Below are positions 8,594 through 15,465 of a stretch of 28,215 bases of DNA, piece by piece; positions within the stretch are counted from its first letter, which is position 1, and each line of letters starts with the position of its first letter. Origin of the DNA: an uncultured Actinomycetes bacterium (GTDB taxonomy: Bacteria > Actinomycetota > Thermoleophilia > Solirubrobacterales > Solirubrobacteraceae); the NCBI GenBank assembly GCA_937888775.1, contig CALAQT010000510.1:1-28215 (forward strand), in the 5' to 3' direction. A model generated the notes under the pieces. It did no database searches. It was not told the DNA's origin and worked only from the letters and a program-made list of their open reading frames with translations. A program made the translations under genes and the position numbers.

Positions 8594-9960
8594 GGGGGCA
8601 ACGTTGCGGAGATGACCGTTGGACCGCCCGGGCGGCTGTCGATGCGGGTGCTGCCGCCGAGCATCCTCACTCGCTCGTGCATGCCGACGAGCCCCAGGCG
8701 CCCAGCGCGAGCCGCCTGCACGAGCGTGGTCTCGGGATCAAAGCCCTGGCCGTCGTCGGTGATCCCGACCTGCACGCCGTCTGCTCCGTTGAAGATGGCG
8801 ACCGTCACCGTGTGCGCCTGGCTGTGCTTGCGGATGTTGCTGAGGGCCTCGCGGATCAGCGCCAGCAGAGTGATCTGCTGCGAGTCGGTCAGGAGCGTCA
8901 GATCTCCGCTGACGCTGGTCTGAGGGTCCACGCCGGTCCGGGCCGCGAACGCATCGGTTATCTGGCGCAGTGCGTCCGGGAGCGAGCCGGGTTGCATGAA
9001 CGGCGACTGCACGGCGCTCGACAGGCGCCGCAGATCTCCGTCGAGCGCCACCAGCTGAGCGTCGAGGTCATCCATGCGACCCAGTACGCGCCCGGCGTCG
9101 GGGTGCTGGCCGATCATCGGGCCCAGCTGCTCTCGGAACAGCCTGAGATCTTGGGCGAGCAGGTGGATGTCCTGCTGGGGGCCGTCATGCAGGTCAAAGC
9201 GCAGCCTGGCCAGCCGGCGCTCGACCGCGCTCAGGACTGACTGCTCCGCGGCCCCGTTGTGCGCCGAGCGCGATTCACGGTCGAGCAGCTCGGCGAGCAT
9301 CGGCGCGGCTGCCTGCGCCAGCAGCATCTGGTGCTCGGCGGCGATCCGGGACCCACGCACGATCAAGGCGGCCCCCGGATTGTGCGTCTGCTCGATTCGC
9401 AAACCGAACGTAGCCTCGCCGGCATGGGCGGTCGGCCCGGCGTTGCTCAGCAGAGCACGAGCCAGCCGGCGGTCGTGCGGAGCGTCGCGCTCGCGGCTTG
9501 CGGCCTCGGAGACGTGCCTCAGCTCACCACTCGGCCACATCGTCCACAGGGAGACCGACTGCGCGCCCGCGAAGATCGCCAGCAGCGCCAGCTGGACCTC
9601 GATGGCGACGGTCACGGGCAACTCGGCCAGTCCCCCCGTCCCGAGCACCTCGCGGCCCAGCGCGATCCTGGGTATCCCGGCGATCGCCTCAAAGCGGCTG
9701 ACCAGCCGCTCGGCGGCGACCGGGTCGGCCGCCAGATCGACGGCGATCGATCCGAGGCAGTCCGCGGAGAAGCCGACCAGCGCCAGCGTGGCCGCGCCGT
9801 CAGAGCCGCCGCACGCGTCAAACAGATCCAGCGCTTGGGAGAAGGCGATATCGGTCGACCCGTCCCGTCCGGTCAGCCCGGTCCCGTGACCGCGGATCAG
9901 CTCCGCCAGGCGCTTCAGCGTGGCGTGAACTGCGGCTCTGGCGTTGCCGATGCTGGCCAT
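8572..9960 (-). CDS. Soluble NarL/LiaS-type sensor histidine kinase
   Basis: This 462-residue kinase autophosphorylates on His and passes phosphate to a response regulator. The dimerisation domain has RFDLHDGPQQD with H258, typical of HisKA_3. The ATPase domain has an N box (REALSNIRKHSQ), G1 (ITDDGQGFDP) and G2 (RLGLVGMHERV). The first 250 residues hold a GAF-like region with no membrane segment, so it probably senses a cytoplasmic signal. The ATG at 9960 is preferred; a TTG at 9990 would place a 19-bp palindrome inside the gene. No partner regulator adjoins it, and it is translationally overlapped with a GT-C gene. NarL-type regulators bind short inverted repeats, so the GTCTAGGT boxes elsewhere in the window could be its output sites, but nothing shows this directly. 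Confidence 0.9.
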   Translation of the reverse strand: MASIGNARAAVHATLKRLAELIRGHGTGLTGRDGSTDIAFSQALDLFDACGGSDGAATLALVGFSADCLGSIAVDLAADPVAAERLVSRFEAIAGIPRIALGREVLGTGGLAELPVTVAIEVQLALLAIFAGAQSVSLWTMWPSGELRHVSEAASRERDAPHDRRLARALLSNAGPTAHAGEATFGLRIEQTHNPGAALIVRGSRIAAEHQMLLAQAAAPMLAELLDRESRSAHNGAAEQSVLSAVERRLARLRFDLHDGPQQDIHLLAQDLRLFREQLGPMIGQHPDAGRVLGRMDDLDAQLVALDGDLRRLSSAVQSPFMQPGSLPDALRQITDAFAARTGVDPQTSVSGDLTLLTDSQQITLLALIREALSNIRKHSQAHTVTVAIFNGADGVQVGITDDGQGFDPETTLVQAARAGRLGLVGMHERVRMLGGSTRIDSRPGGPTVISATLPPWPTERT

Positions 9961-9964
9961 GTCA

Positions 9965-9983
9965 CCATTTTGCCGCAAAATGG
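9965..9983. promoter_or_regulatory. 19-bp perfect palindrome upstream of the histidine kinase (candidate operator)
   Basis: CCATTTTGCCGCAAAATGG has 9-bp perfect arms around a single central base and is markedly AT-richer than its surroundings. It lies 5-23 bases upstream of the preferred ATG (9960) of the minus-strand kinase gene. A transcription-factor operator, possibly autoregulatory, is the simplest reading; an RNA hairpin that occludes the start is the alternative. Confidence 0.5.
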
Positions 9984-10058
9984 AGGGCAAAAGCCTCGGC
10001 CAGCCAAACTTGCCTGTCGTACCTTCGCCGCGCCGGCGGCCGGCGATGAGACTCGGGC

Positions 10059-12518
10059 TCAGTGCGACCTGGGGGTGGTCGGGGGTGCCTTGGCCGGCGC
10101 GAACGAGTTCACGCCCAGGCGCGGGATGTGAACCTCGCGGAACTGCGCCAGATAGCTCGCCGGCAGGGTGGCTGTGTCAAACCAGCCCGCGCCGCCGCCG
10201 GGACGAGCGAACCCGCTCGTGCCGAAGAATCGGTTGCCGATCCGCATGAAGGTGTGCGTCGGGTTGTAGAAGATCGTAACCCGTCCCGGCCCGGTCGGGA
10301 ACTTCCACATCGGGATGTCACCGGAGACGGTGGTCGGAACCCTGTAGCCGGCCTGCTGGACGATGTAGGACACCGAACCCGAGCAGTCAAATGGGCCGAA
10401 GAGGGCCGGCTGCTCGTGGCCGCCTCCGTAGAGATAGGGGAAGCTCGCTGCGCTGACCATGTTCGCCGACGCGATCAGACGGTCGTAATGGGACATTACC
10501 CCGCCGCGGTAGACCGCCACATGGTGCTTGCGCCACGGGTTGGCGAAGTAGACCGACACGACGTTCCGCTTGATCCTCATGCGCCCGGGATGCACGTTGG
10601 CGGCGATCGCGCGGGCCCGCGAGAGCACCTCGTCGACGTACCAGCCGGCGTGGTTGTAGGCGAACACGGCCTGCGAGATGTTGTGCGCCGCGCCGGCCGC
10701 GGCCAGGTAGTGCGCGGCGGCGAAGATCGCATCACGGGGGTCGTACGGATTGGCCACGCTGTGATCGTCCACGGCCTTTCCGTACTCCCGCCAAGTACTC
10801 GGCTCGAACTGCATCCAGCCGAGTGCGCCGGCCGAGGAGGTGCTCAAGTCCCGACCGTAGTCGCTCTCGATTGCGTTGATGGCTGCCAGCACCTGCCACG
10901 GCACGCCGTAGCGCCGGCTGGCCTCCATGTAGATCGGGATCAGAAACGCGGGAGGCTGATCTCCGTTGGCCAGCAGTCCCGAGAGGTTGTTCAGAGCGCC
11001 CGCGAGCGTGGGGTCGGTGCTCACGCTCCCGGTCCAGGAACTCGGCGCCGAGAAGGTCGCTGGAGAGTCTGACAGCAGCTGCGTCGTCTGCGGCGTGGAC
11101 CCGGCTGGGGTCGACGTGGTCTGACCCGCCGAGCCGGAGCCGAGCTTCACCGGCGGGCGGCTGGTCAGTCCGCCGAGCGGCGCCACCGGAGCGCCGCCGC
11201 TCGTATCCCGGGGCCGCGCGTGACTGCGTGACCGGCGACCGGCGCCGTGGCCTCCGCCGGACACGGGGCGATTGGCCGGCGGCTCGCTGGGGCTGGTCGT
11301 GACCGGCTGGTTGGGCGGCGAGGTCGGCGCCGTCGTGGCCGGAGGAGGGCTGGGCGAGGTCGGCGCGGTCGTGGCCGGAGGAGGGCTGGGCGAGGTTGGC
11401 GCTGTTGTGGCCGGGGGAGGGCTGGGCGAGGTTGGCGCTGTTGTGGCCGGGGGAGGGCTGGGCGTCGTCGTCGGGACGTTCGGGGTCGTCGAGGCGGGCC
11501 CGGTGCTGGTGACGGTCGTGGCGGGCGGGGTGGAGGTGGGACCGTGGTTAGGCGCCGTCGTGGTGTGGTTGGAGCAGCCGGCCGGGCCGGATAGCCGGCG
11601 TGCAAGAGAATGAGTCGCGGTCACGCGCTTGGCATCGCCGGCGGCGGCGTGTGCGTAGGTGCTCCGGGCCTTTGGTGGGCAGATGTTGGGGCTTGACGGC
11701 TGGGCGGGAGCGGAGAACACATGGGTGACGGTCGCCCGGGTGACGGCCGGGCTGGGAGTCGGCTTGGCGGCCGACGTGCGCGATCCTGATTTACGCCGCT
11801 TGGCAGGATGCGCGGCGGACAGGTCAAGTACGAGCTTTGCGACCTTGTGGTGGGCGCGCGCCCGCGTCTTGACGCGAGCGGTTGCGGCAGCGAGATCGTG
11901 GCCGGCCAAAGCGGAGCGGACGTCGTGGCCGGGTTGCCCGGCATCGGCGCCGGTTGGCGCCCCGCCCGGCGCGTTGCTGGTCAGCCCGGTGGCGGCAAGG
12001 CTCACGGCGGGGCTCGAAGTGGCCGTGACAGCCACGGCGGTGGCCAGAGCGACGATCCGGTGGCGCATCTGGCCGGCAGCCGGCCCACGGCTGCGTGCAC
12101 CTGTCCGAGCGCCCGGATCCGTGAACCTGAGCGCCTGTGGCGTCACGGTCCGCAGCTTGGGGCTGGGCAGAACGAATTCGATCCGGCCCGCGGCGGTCAG
12201 TTCGAACAGCGTCTCCTCGAACTCGACCACCTCGAGCGGAACGGCGAACGAGGCGCGCCAGAGTAGCTCACTGGCGGCGATCCCAGCCTGGCGGGCGCCC
12301 AATCTCCGCTCGAGCGCGCACGCTCGCGCGGGAAAGGCCTCGCACCGCTGGCCTTGCGTTACCACCAGCATCGCCTGCGCGGGAGCGCCTAGCTGATCGG
12401 CGAGTCCCGCGAGCAGCCTCAACACCGCCCACTGCCCACCGACGCGAGAGTAGTCAAACCGCTCCAGCGCCAGCCAGCGCCCGAGCTCGGCTGGAGGCAA
12501 CGGGCTAACGCGCGACAC
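10059..12518 (-). CDS. Lytic transglycosylase with NlpC/P60-like C-terminal domain, fused to an unidentified N-terminal domain
   Basis: Numbering is from GTG 12518 (819 residues), which is preceded by GGAAGGG; a TTG at 12569 is possible. Residues 1-150 are soluble, without a signal peptide, and not recognised. At residue 151 an internal MRHRIVALATAVAV looks like a signal peptide or membrane anchor. Residues of about 180-480 are Ala/Pro/Thr-rich and include four exact-length 12-residue repeats. A lytic transglycosylase domain follows (catalytic Glu about 548 in NAIESDYGRD, then GALGWMQFEPSTW). The C terminus resembles NlpC/P60 (Cys about 711 in FDCSGS, His about 754 in NPTHTFMRIG). The two enzymatic domains would cut glycan strands and stem peptides of peptidoglycan outside the cell. 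It overlaps the receiver gene 12505-13137. ATG 12068 could be the true start of the secreted enzyme, but no stop separates the N-terminal region and no ribosome binding site precedes that ATG. Confidence 0.82.
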   Translation of the reverse strand: MSRVSPLPPAELGRWLALERFDYSRVGGQWAVLRLLAGLADQLGAPAQAMLVVTQGQRCEAFPARACALERRLGARQAGIAASELLWRASFAVPLEVVEFEETLFELTAAGRIEFVLPSPKLRTVTPQALRFTDPGARTGARSRGPAAGQMRHRIVALATAVAVTATSSPAVSLAATGLTSNAPGGAPTGADAGQPGHDVRSALAGHDLAAATARVKTRARAHHKVAKLVLDLSAAHPAKRRKSGSRTSAAKPTPSPAVTRATVTHVFSAPAQPSSPNICPPKARSTYAHAAAGDAKRVTATHSLARRLSGPAGCSNHTTTAPNHGPTSTPPATTVTSTGPASTTPNVPTTTPSPPPATTAPTSPSPPPATTAPTSPSPPPATTAPTSPSPPPATTAPTSPPNQPVTTSPSEPPANRPVSGGGHGAGRRSRSHARPRDTSGGAPVAPLGGLTSRPPVKLGSGSAGQTTSTPAGSTPQTTQLLSDSPATFSAPSSWTGSVSTDPTLAGALNNLSGLLANGDQPPAFLIPIYMEASRRYGVPWQVLAAINAIESDYGRDLSTSSAGALGWMQFEPSTWREYGKAVDDHSVANPYDPRDAIFAAAHYLAAAGAAHNISQAVFAYNHAGWYVDEVLSRARAIAANVHPGRMRIKRNVVSVYFANPWRKHHVAVYRGGVMSHYDRLIASANMVSAASFPYLYGGGHEQPALFGPFDCSGSVSYIVQQAGYRVPTTVSGDIPMWKFPTGPGRVTIFYNPTHTFMRIGNRFFGTSGFARPGGGAGWFDTATLPASYLAQFREVHIPRLGVNSFAPAKAPPTTPRSH
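11320..11463. repeat. Four tandem 36-bp repeats encoding a Pro/Thr/Ser linker
   Basis: Units begin at 11320, 11356, 11392 and 11428, each 36 bases; units 3 and 4 are identical and units 1 and 2 differ from each other by one base. On the minus strand they encode a 12-residue unit reading PSPPPATTAPTS, inside the disordered linker of the peptidoglycan hydrolase. The in-frame period means copy-number change would lengthen or shorten the wall-spanning linker without breaking the gene. Thr/Ser/Pro density makes it a plausible O-glycosylation target. Confidence 0.92.
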
Positions 12519-13137
12519 TTGCGACAAGGCCCTTCCGAGTTGCGCCGCGGGCCTGCTCGATCGCGTCAAGCAGAGCGTCGAACGAATTCCACTTGGAGAT
12601 CACCGGCATCGCGGCGAGCTGATCCTGGTGATTGCCGCTAACCGCGACGATCCCGATCGGCGGAACCAGACTGCTGAGCCGTGCAGCCTGGCGGGCGGCG
12701 ACGGTGAGCGAAGCGGTGGCGTCAAAGACGACCACCTCCGCGCCGACGCGGGAAGCGAGCTCGGTTACCTCCTCGTCGGGATGCCCAACCGCCACCGAGT
12801 AACCTCGACGGCTCAGCAGCACCAGGGCCATCGCCCGGAAGCGGCGGTCGCTGGCGACCAACAGGAGTCGTGCGCCGAGCTCGGTCGGATCGGAAGGCTC
12901 GGGGGCGAACCCCTGCACGGGTCCGTCGACTTGGGGGGCGGCGAACCGCGGCACGGGTCCGTCGCCTTGGGGGAGATCGGCCGGTGCGTTGGCATGGGTT
13001 GGCGATCCATTGCGGCCAGAGCGCGCACTCCCGACGAGTTCGGCCAGTCGCGTCACCGCCCGGGCGACAGGGCTTCCCTCGCCGCCTGAGCGCTCACGTG
13101 TGATGTCAAAGGTCGTCCTCGGCTGATGTTGGCGCAT
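12505..13137 (-). CDS. Response-regulator-like receiver-domain protein without output domain
   Basis: This protein has 210 residues from ATG 13137; GTG 13173 is possible but would leave only 9 bases to the GTCTAGGT box. The first ~85 residues are low-complexity, including two 12-residue repeats with the core DGPV (36-bp DNA repeat, 12905-12976). The rest is a receiver-like fold: LLLVASDRRF (beta1, one Asp), AEVVVFDAT with the expected phospho-acceptor Asp at the end of beta3, GIVAVSG with the beta4 Ser, and PVISKWNS with the beta5 Lys. No DNA-binding domain follows. A stand-alone receiver near a Tad locus could act by protein contact, and TadZ-family proteins also carry receiver-like domains. 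It overlaps the next gene by 14 bases, so both are probably one operon. The partner kinase is unknown; the kinase at 8572-9960 is the only one in view. Confidence 0.72.
   Translation of the reverse strand: MRQHQPRTTFDITRERSGGEGSPVARAVTRLAELVGSARSGRNGSPTHANAPADLPQGDGPVPRFAAPQVDGPVQGFAPEPSDPTELGARLLLVASDRRFRAMALVLLSRRGYSVAVGHPDEEVTELASRVGAEVVVFDATASLTVAARQAARLSSLVPPIGIVAVSGNHQDQLAAMPVISKWNSFDALLDAIEQARGATRKGLVASVAR
12905..12976. repeat. Two 36-bp tandem repeats in the receiver gene
   Basis: Two units start at 12905 and 12941 and match at most positions (shared core GCACGGGTCCGTCG). On the minus strand each encodes a 12-residue unit with core DGPV in the low-complexity N-terminal part of the receiver protein. 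The equal period to the repeats in the neighbouring hydrolase gene is probably coincidence, as the sequences differ. Confidence 0.75.
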
Positions 13138-13182
13138 GGTTCGAATGTCGCCTGGCGCACTTCGAATCCGCACCCCACGAAC

Positions 13183-13199
13183 GTCTAGGTTGGGCTAAC
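13183..13199. promoter_or_regulatory. GTCTAGGT box A
   Basis: GTCTAGGTTGGGCTAAC matches the 17-bp inverted-repeat consensus GTCTAGGTNNNNCTARN shared with three other intergenic sites in the window. It lies 46 bases upstream of the receiver gene ATG (13137, minus strand), a spacing suited to activation of that promoter. It could also serve the pilin promoter. Confidence 0.6.
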
Positions 13200-13306
13200 T
13201 CTTGTTCTGAAAACGGTAAAGCGGGGTGACCCGGAGCTACAGGCTGATCAGCTCACACTCAGGGGGGGTCGCTCGGCTCGCCGGCCGACCAGTTTCCCCC
13301 ACCTTG

Positions 13307-13323
13307 GTCTAGGTGGAACTAGT
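13307..13323. promoter_or_regulatory. GTCTAGGT box B, upstream of the flp pilin pair
   Basis: GTCTAGGTGGAACTAGT lies within a longer block shared with box C: 16 identical bases CACCTTGGTCTAGGTG (13300-13315), then a similar downstream stretch (GTTCTTCTC...TGAGC). It lies 159 bases upstream of the first pilin ATG. Conservation beyond the inverted repeat suggests the block includes core promoter elements, so the same sigma factor and regulator probably drive both promoters. Confidence 0.7.
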
Positions 13324-13482
13324 CGTTCTTCTCTGGTGAGCAAACGCCGTGAGTTCCGATGCTTAGCCATGGCGAGCAAGCCAGACCTCAATACCGGTCT
13401 TCAGTCACGCCGGTGAGCCAACTCTCGTCTCACACCAACGCTGGCCAAACCGGCAAGACTATAGGAGGAGGTGAATTCTAGA

Positions 13483-13665
13483 ATGTTGAACAGCCTCATT
13501 TACTTCGTGTCCACCTTCATGGTGGGCGCGCGTAAGGAAGAGGGCCAGACCATGGCCGAGTACGGCATCTTGATCTCGGTCATCGCCCTGGTCGTCGTCG
13601 TCGTGGCGATCACTCTCGGTTCGAGCATCGCGGGCATCTTTTCGTCCGCGTCTAGCAAACTCTAG
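13483..13665 (+). CDS. flp: Flp-family type IVb pilin, copy 1
   Basis: This 60-residue protein is the main structural subunit type of Tad/Flp pili. It has a short basic leader, then the class motif EEGQTMAEYG, where prepilin peptidase should cut after the Gly, with the Glu-Tyr pair five and six residues after that Gly. A single hydrophobic helix follows (ILISVIALVVVVVAITLG) and a short tail SSASSKL. ATG 13483 is chosen because AGGAGGAGGT lies about 10 bases upstream; GTG 13471 overlaps that site. The exceptional ribosome binding site and the hairpin after the gene both fit a need for high pilin output. Confidence 0.93.
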   Translation: MLNSLIYFVSTFMVGARKEEGQTMAEYGILISVIALVVVVVAITLGSSIAGIFSSASSKL

Positions 13666-13684
13666 GACTCAGTCTCGTCGCAAC

Positions 13685-13719
13685 TCGCCCGAGGCCTGCA
13701 CCGAGCAGACCTCGGGCGA
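13685..13719 (+). terminator. Hairpin between the two pilin genes (attenuator or mRNA-stabilising)
   Basis: TCGCCCGAGG (13685-13694) pairs perfectly with CCTCGGGCGA (13710-13719) around a 15-base loop. Only a weak pyrimidine run (TCTCTTGTC) follows, not a T tract, so full intrinsic termination is doubtful. Partial termination or 3'-end protection that raises copy 1 over copy 2 is plausible. Confidence 0.55.
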
Positions 13720-13753
13720 ATCTCTTGTCACCGGATCGATTCTCTTCACCGTC

Positions 13754-13945
13754 ATGCAAACCATGCTCTACAGGCCGATCACCATCTACGGCCAGCTGAT
13801 CGCTCGGTTGCAGGCCGAGCGGGGGCAGACGATGGCCGAGTACGACATTCTGATCTCGGTGATCGCCGTGGTCGTCGTCGCAGTCGCGCTCACGCTCGGA
13901 TCGAGCATCACCGCCCTGTTCAGCTCCGCCTCGCACCACATCTAG
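13754..13945 (+). CDS. flp: Flp-family type IVb pilin, copy 2
   Basis: This 63-residue protein is clearly a paralogue of the preceding pilin: RGQTMAEYDILISVIAVVV against EGQTMAEYGILISVIALVV, and LGSSI..LFSSAS near the end of both. The leader is longer and the Gly after Glu-Tyr is replaced by Asp. Cleavage is expected after the Gly of RGQTMAEY. ATG 13754 has no clear ribosome binding site (alternative ATG 13763), so it is probably expressed less than copy 1. It may be a minor pilin or an alternative major subunit. Confidence 0.9.
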   Translation: MQTMLYRPITIYGQLIARLQAERGQTMAEYDILISVIAVVVVAVALTLGSSITALFSSASHHI

Positions 13946-14018
13946 GCCAAGCCTCAGACCGCCTGTGGGGACACTCGGCGCGGTCGACCTGCGCACCTCC
14001 CCCACAACCTACACCTTG

Positions 14019-14035
14019 GTCTAGGTGTACCTAGA
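14019..14035. promoter_or_regulatory. GTCTAGGT box C, upstream of the pilus machinery genes
   Basis: GTCTAGGTGTACCTAGA is the most symmetrical copy: TCTAGGT and ACCTAGA arms around GT. The 16 bases CACCTTGGTCTAGGTG at 14012-14027 are identical to those around box B. It lies 85 bases upstream of the tadE-like ATG and after the second pilin, so it likely drives a second transcript for the machinery genes. Confidence 0.7.
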
Positions 14036-14120
14036 GGTTCTCTCAGTTGAGCGGGGAGTCTGATCCAACGATACCTGTCATGTGCGAACAGATCGCGCGG
14101 CACGAGACCGACAGACCGCA

Positions 14121-14648
14121 ATGCAGCCATGGAAATCGCTTCCCACAATCTTTCATCCGCTATCGAGGCGGCTTCGCCAGGAGCGGGGTCAGGCACTGGT
14201 CGAGTTCGCAATCGTGCTTCCAGTGCTGATCCTGATCATCCTCGGCATCCTCTACTTCGGACGGTACGAGAACTACAGCAGTCAGGAGACGCAACTCGCC
14301 GAGCAGGGGGCCCGGTGGGCGGCCGTGAACTACGCGGCGCCAGGCGCCGACCTCCAGGGCTATGTGCTGTCTCAGGCGAGCCCGGAACTCGCGAGCGGCA
14401 GCAGCGACGTGGCCAAGGCCGTCGTGTACATCTACTACCCCACCGGCTCCAGCAACGTCGTGGGCAATTCGGTCCGGGCCTGCCTGGTAACGACGGTTCA
14501 GCTCCCGTTTATGGGCACCAGCGCGAAGATAGTTCAGTCCGCGACGATGCGCATCGAGCAGCCCCAGACGGCCGCCAACTGGGTTCCGGGCCCGACGACG
14601 GGCGCGCCCACCACCACCGCCGGCGCCGCCGGCTGTCCGACCTCGTGA
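14121..14648 (+). CDS. TadE-like pseudopilin
   Basis: This 175-residue protein has a prepilin-like motif ERGQALVEFAIVLPVLILI at about residues 23-41. RGxALVEFA is the hallmark of TadE/TadF pseudopilins, which are cut by the same prepilin peptidase and sit with their globular part outside. The hydrophobic helix is followed by a globular domain and a Thr/Ala/Pro-rich C terminus. ATG 14121 is preferred because it places a short basic leader before the motif; GTG 14082 is the alternative, and neither has a good ribosome binding site. The role is in pilus priming or anchoring by family analogy. Confidence 0.85.
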   Translation: MQPWKSLPTIFHPLSRRLRQERGQALVEFAIVLPVLILIILGILYFGRYENYSSQETQLAEQGARWAAVNYAAPGADLQGYVLSQASPELASGSSDVAKAVVYIYYPTGSSNVVGNSVRACLVTTVQLPFMGTSAKIVQSATMRIEQPQTAANWVPGPTTGAPTTTAGAAGCPTS

Positions 14649-14667
14649 ATCCTCAAGGAGCGTCGCG

Positions 14668-15465
14668 GTGAAACTCACTCAAAAGCGACTTCGCCGGCCG
14701 AGTTTCGGCGGCGTGCTCGCGACTCGCCAGGGAGCCCTGCTCATGGCGCTCCTGTGCGCAATCTGCGCGGCCGCGCTGCTGCTGTTCGCACTCGGTCGCT
14801 ACCGGACAAACCTCAAGACCGCCCCCCCGCAGGCGACGGTCCTGGTGGCGACGGGCGAGATTCAGAAGGGCACCTCGGGCACGCTGATCGTCTCGAGGGG
14901 GCTTTTCCGGTCGACGCCGATTGTCTCCACGCAGCTATCCGCGGGCGCGATCAGCGATTCGGCCCTCCTCACGGGCAAGGTGGCTCAGGCCAGCATTCTC
15001 CCTGGCCAGCAGCTCACGGCCGCTGACTTCGCCGCTGTTGCCGGTGTCGCCGGCCAACTCGCGCCAGATCAGCGCGTCGTGTCGGTGTCGATCGACGAGG
15101 CTCATGGCGACACCGACGTACTTCAGGCCGGAGACCGGGTCGACATCTACGGATCCTACGCTGAGAACGGTACGCAGGTTCAGGTGCTGCTGATCCCCAA
15201 CGCCGAGGTGATCAAGCCGTCGGGCGCCAGCATTGCAGGCAGTGCCGGATCTCCGGCGAGCAAGGTAGTTGCAGGCAACAGCCTCGTCCTGGCCGTTAGC
15301 ACCATGCAGGTGCCGATGCTCACCTATACCGCCGACAATGGAAAGCTCTGGGTCGTCCTTCGCCCGCTCAACGCTGGACCGCCGGCTTCCGGGATCACCA
15401 CTTTGAAGTCGATCATCAATTCGGCCACGGCGTTGTCAATTTCCAACAATGGGACGCATCCATGA
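14668..15465 (+). CDS. cpaB: Tad pilus assembly protein CpaB/RcpC
   Basis: This 265-residue protein has a basic N terminus, one membrane helix (about residues 23-43) and a SAF-like domain (VLVATGEIQKGT through ASILPGQQLTAADF), followed by an RcpC-type domain (VSVSIDEAHGDTDVLQAGDRVDIYG). In Gram-negative Tad systems this protein works with the secretin. Gram-positive Tad loci keep it without a secretin, perhaps as a wall-spanning scaffold. GTG 14668 follows AAGGAG with 7-base spacing. Its TGA overlaps the next ATG (ATGA), so it is coupled to tadZ. Confidence 0.9.
   Translation: MKLTQKRLRRPSFGGVLATRQGALLMALLCAICAAALLLFALGRYRTNLKTAPPQATVLVATGEIQKGTSGTLIVSRGLFRSTPIVSTQLSAGAISDSALLTGKVAQASILPGQQLTAADFAAVAGVAGQLAPDQRVVSVSIDEAHGDTDVLQAGDRVDIYGSYAENGTQVQVLLIPNAEVIKPSGASIAGSAGSPASKVVAGNSLVLAVSTMQVPMLTYTADNGKLWVVLRPLNAGPPASGITTLKSIINSATALSISNNGTHP

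Larger units (their letters stand above)
13138..13482. promoter_or_regulatory. Divergent regulatory region and long flp leader (no gene)
   Basis: These 345 bases separate the minus-strand receiver gene from the first pilin. They hold two GTCTAGGT boxes (13183, 13307), a short direct repeat (GGTGAGC-AAAC at 13335 and GGTGAGC-CAAC at 13412), and several small inverted repeats in the 160 bases between the second box and the pilin ATG, for example GTGAG/CTCAC and GCTGG/CCGGC. The region ends in a very strong ribosome binding site, AGGAGGAGGTGA. A 40-codon frame from ATG 13359 to TAG 13479-13481 exists but has no convincing ribosome binding site. I read it as a bidirectional promoter plus a long 5' untranslated leader. 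Confidence 0.65.

Noticed and set aside
11320..11463. CRISPR-like array
   Set aside because: The repeats are directly adjacent with no spacers and are in frame within a coding linker.
13324..13440. c-di-GMP-I (GEMM) riboswitch in the pilin leader
   Set aside because: Fragments such as GAGCAAACG and GAGCAAGCCAGACCT loosely resemble the core, but the second hairpin with its conserved receptor and loop is not present, so the resemblance is too partial.
13359..13481. 40-codon leader-peptide frame before the first pilin
   Set aside because: It has no convincing ribosome binding site and no regulatory codon run. Its stop next to the pilin ATG may be chance, so it is not listed as a gene.
14047..14229. 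60-codon frame overlapping the tadE-like start
   Set aside because: It is out of frame with the conserved pseudopilin motif and has no recognisable sequence.
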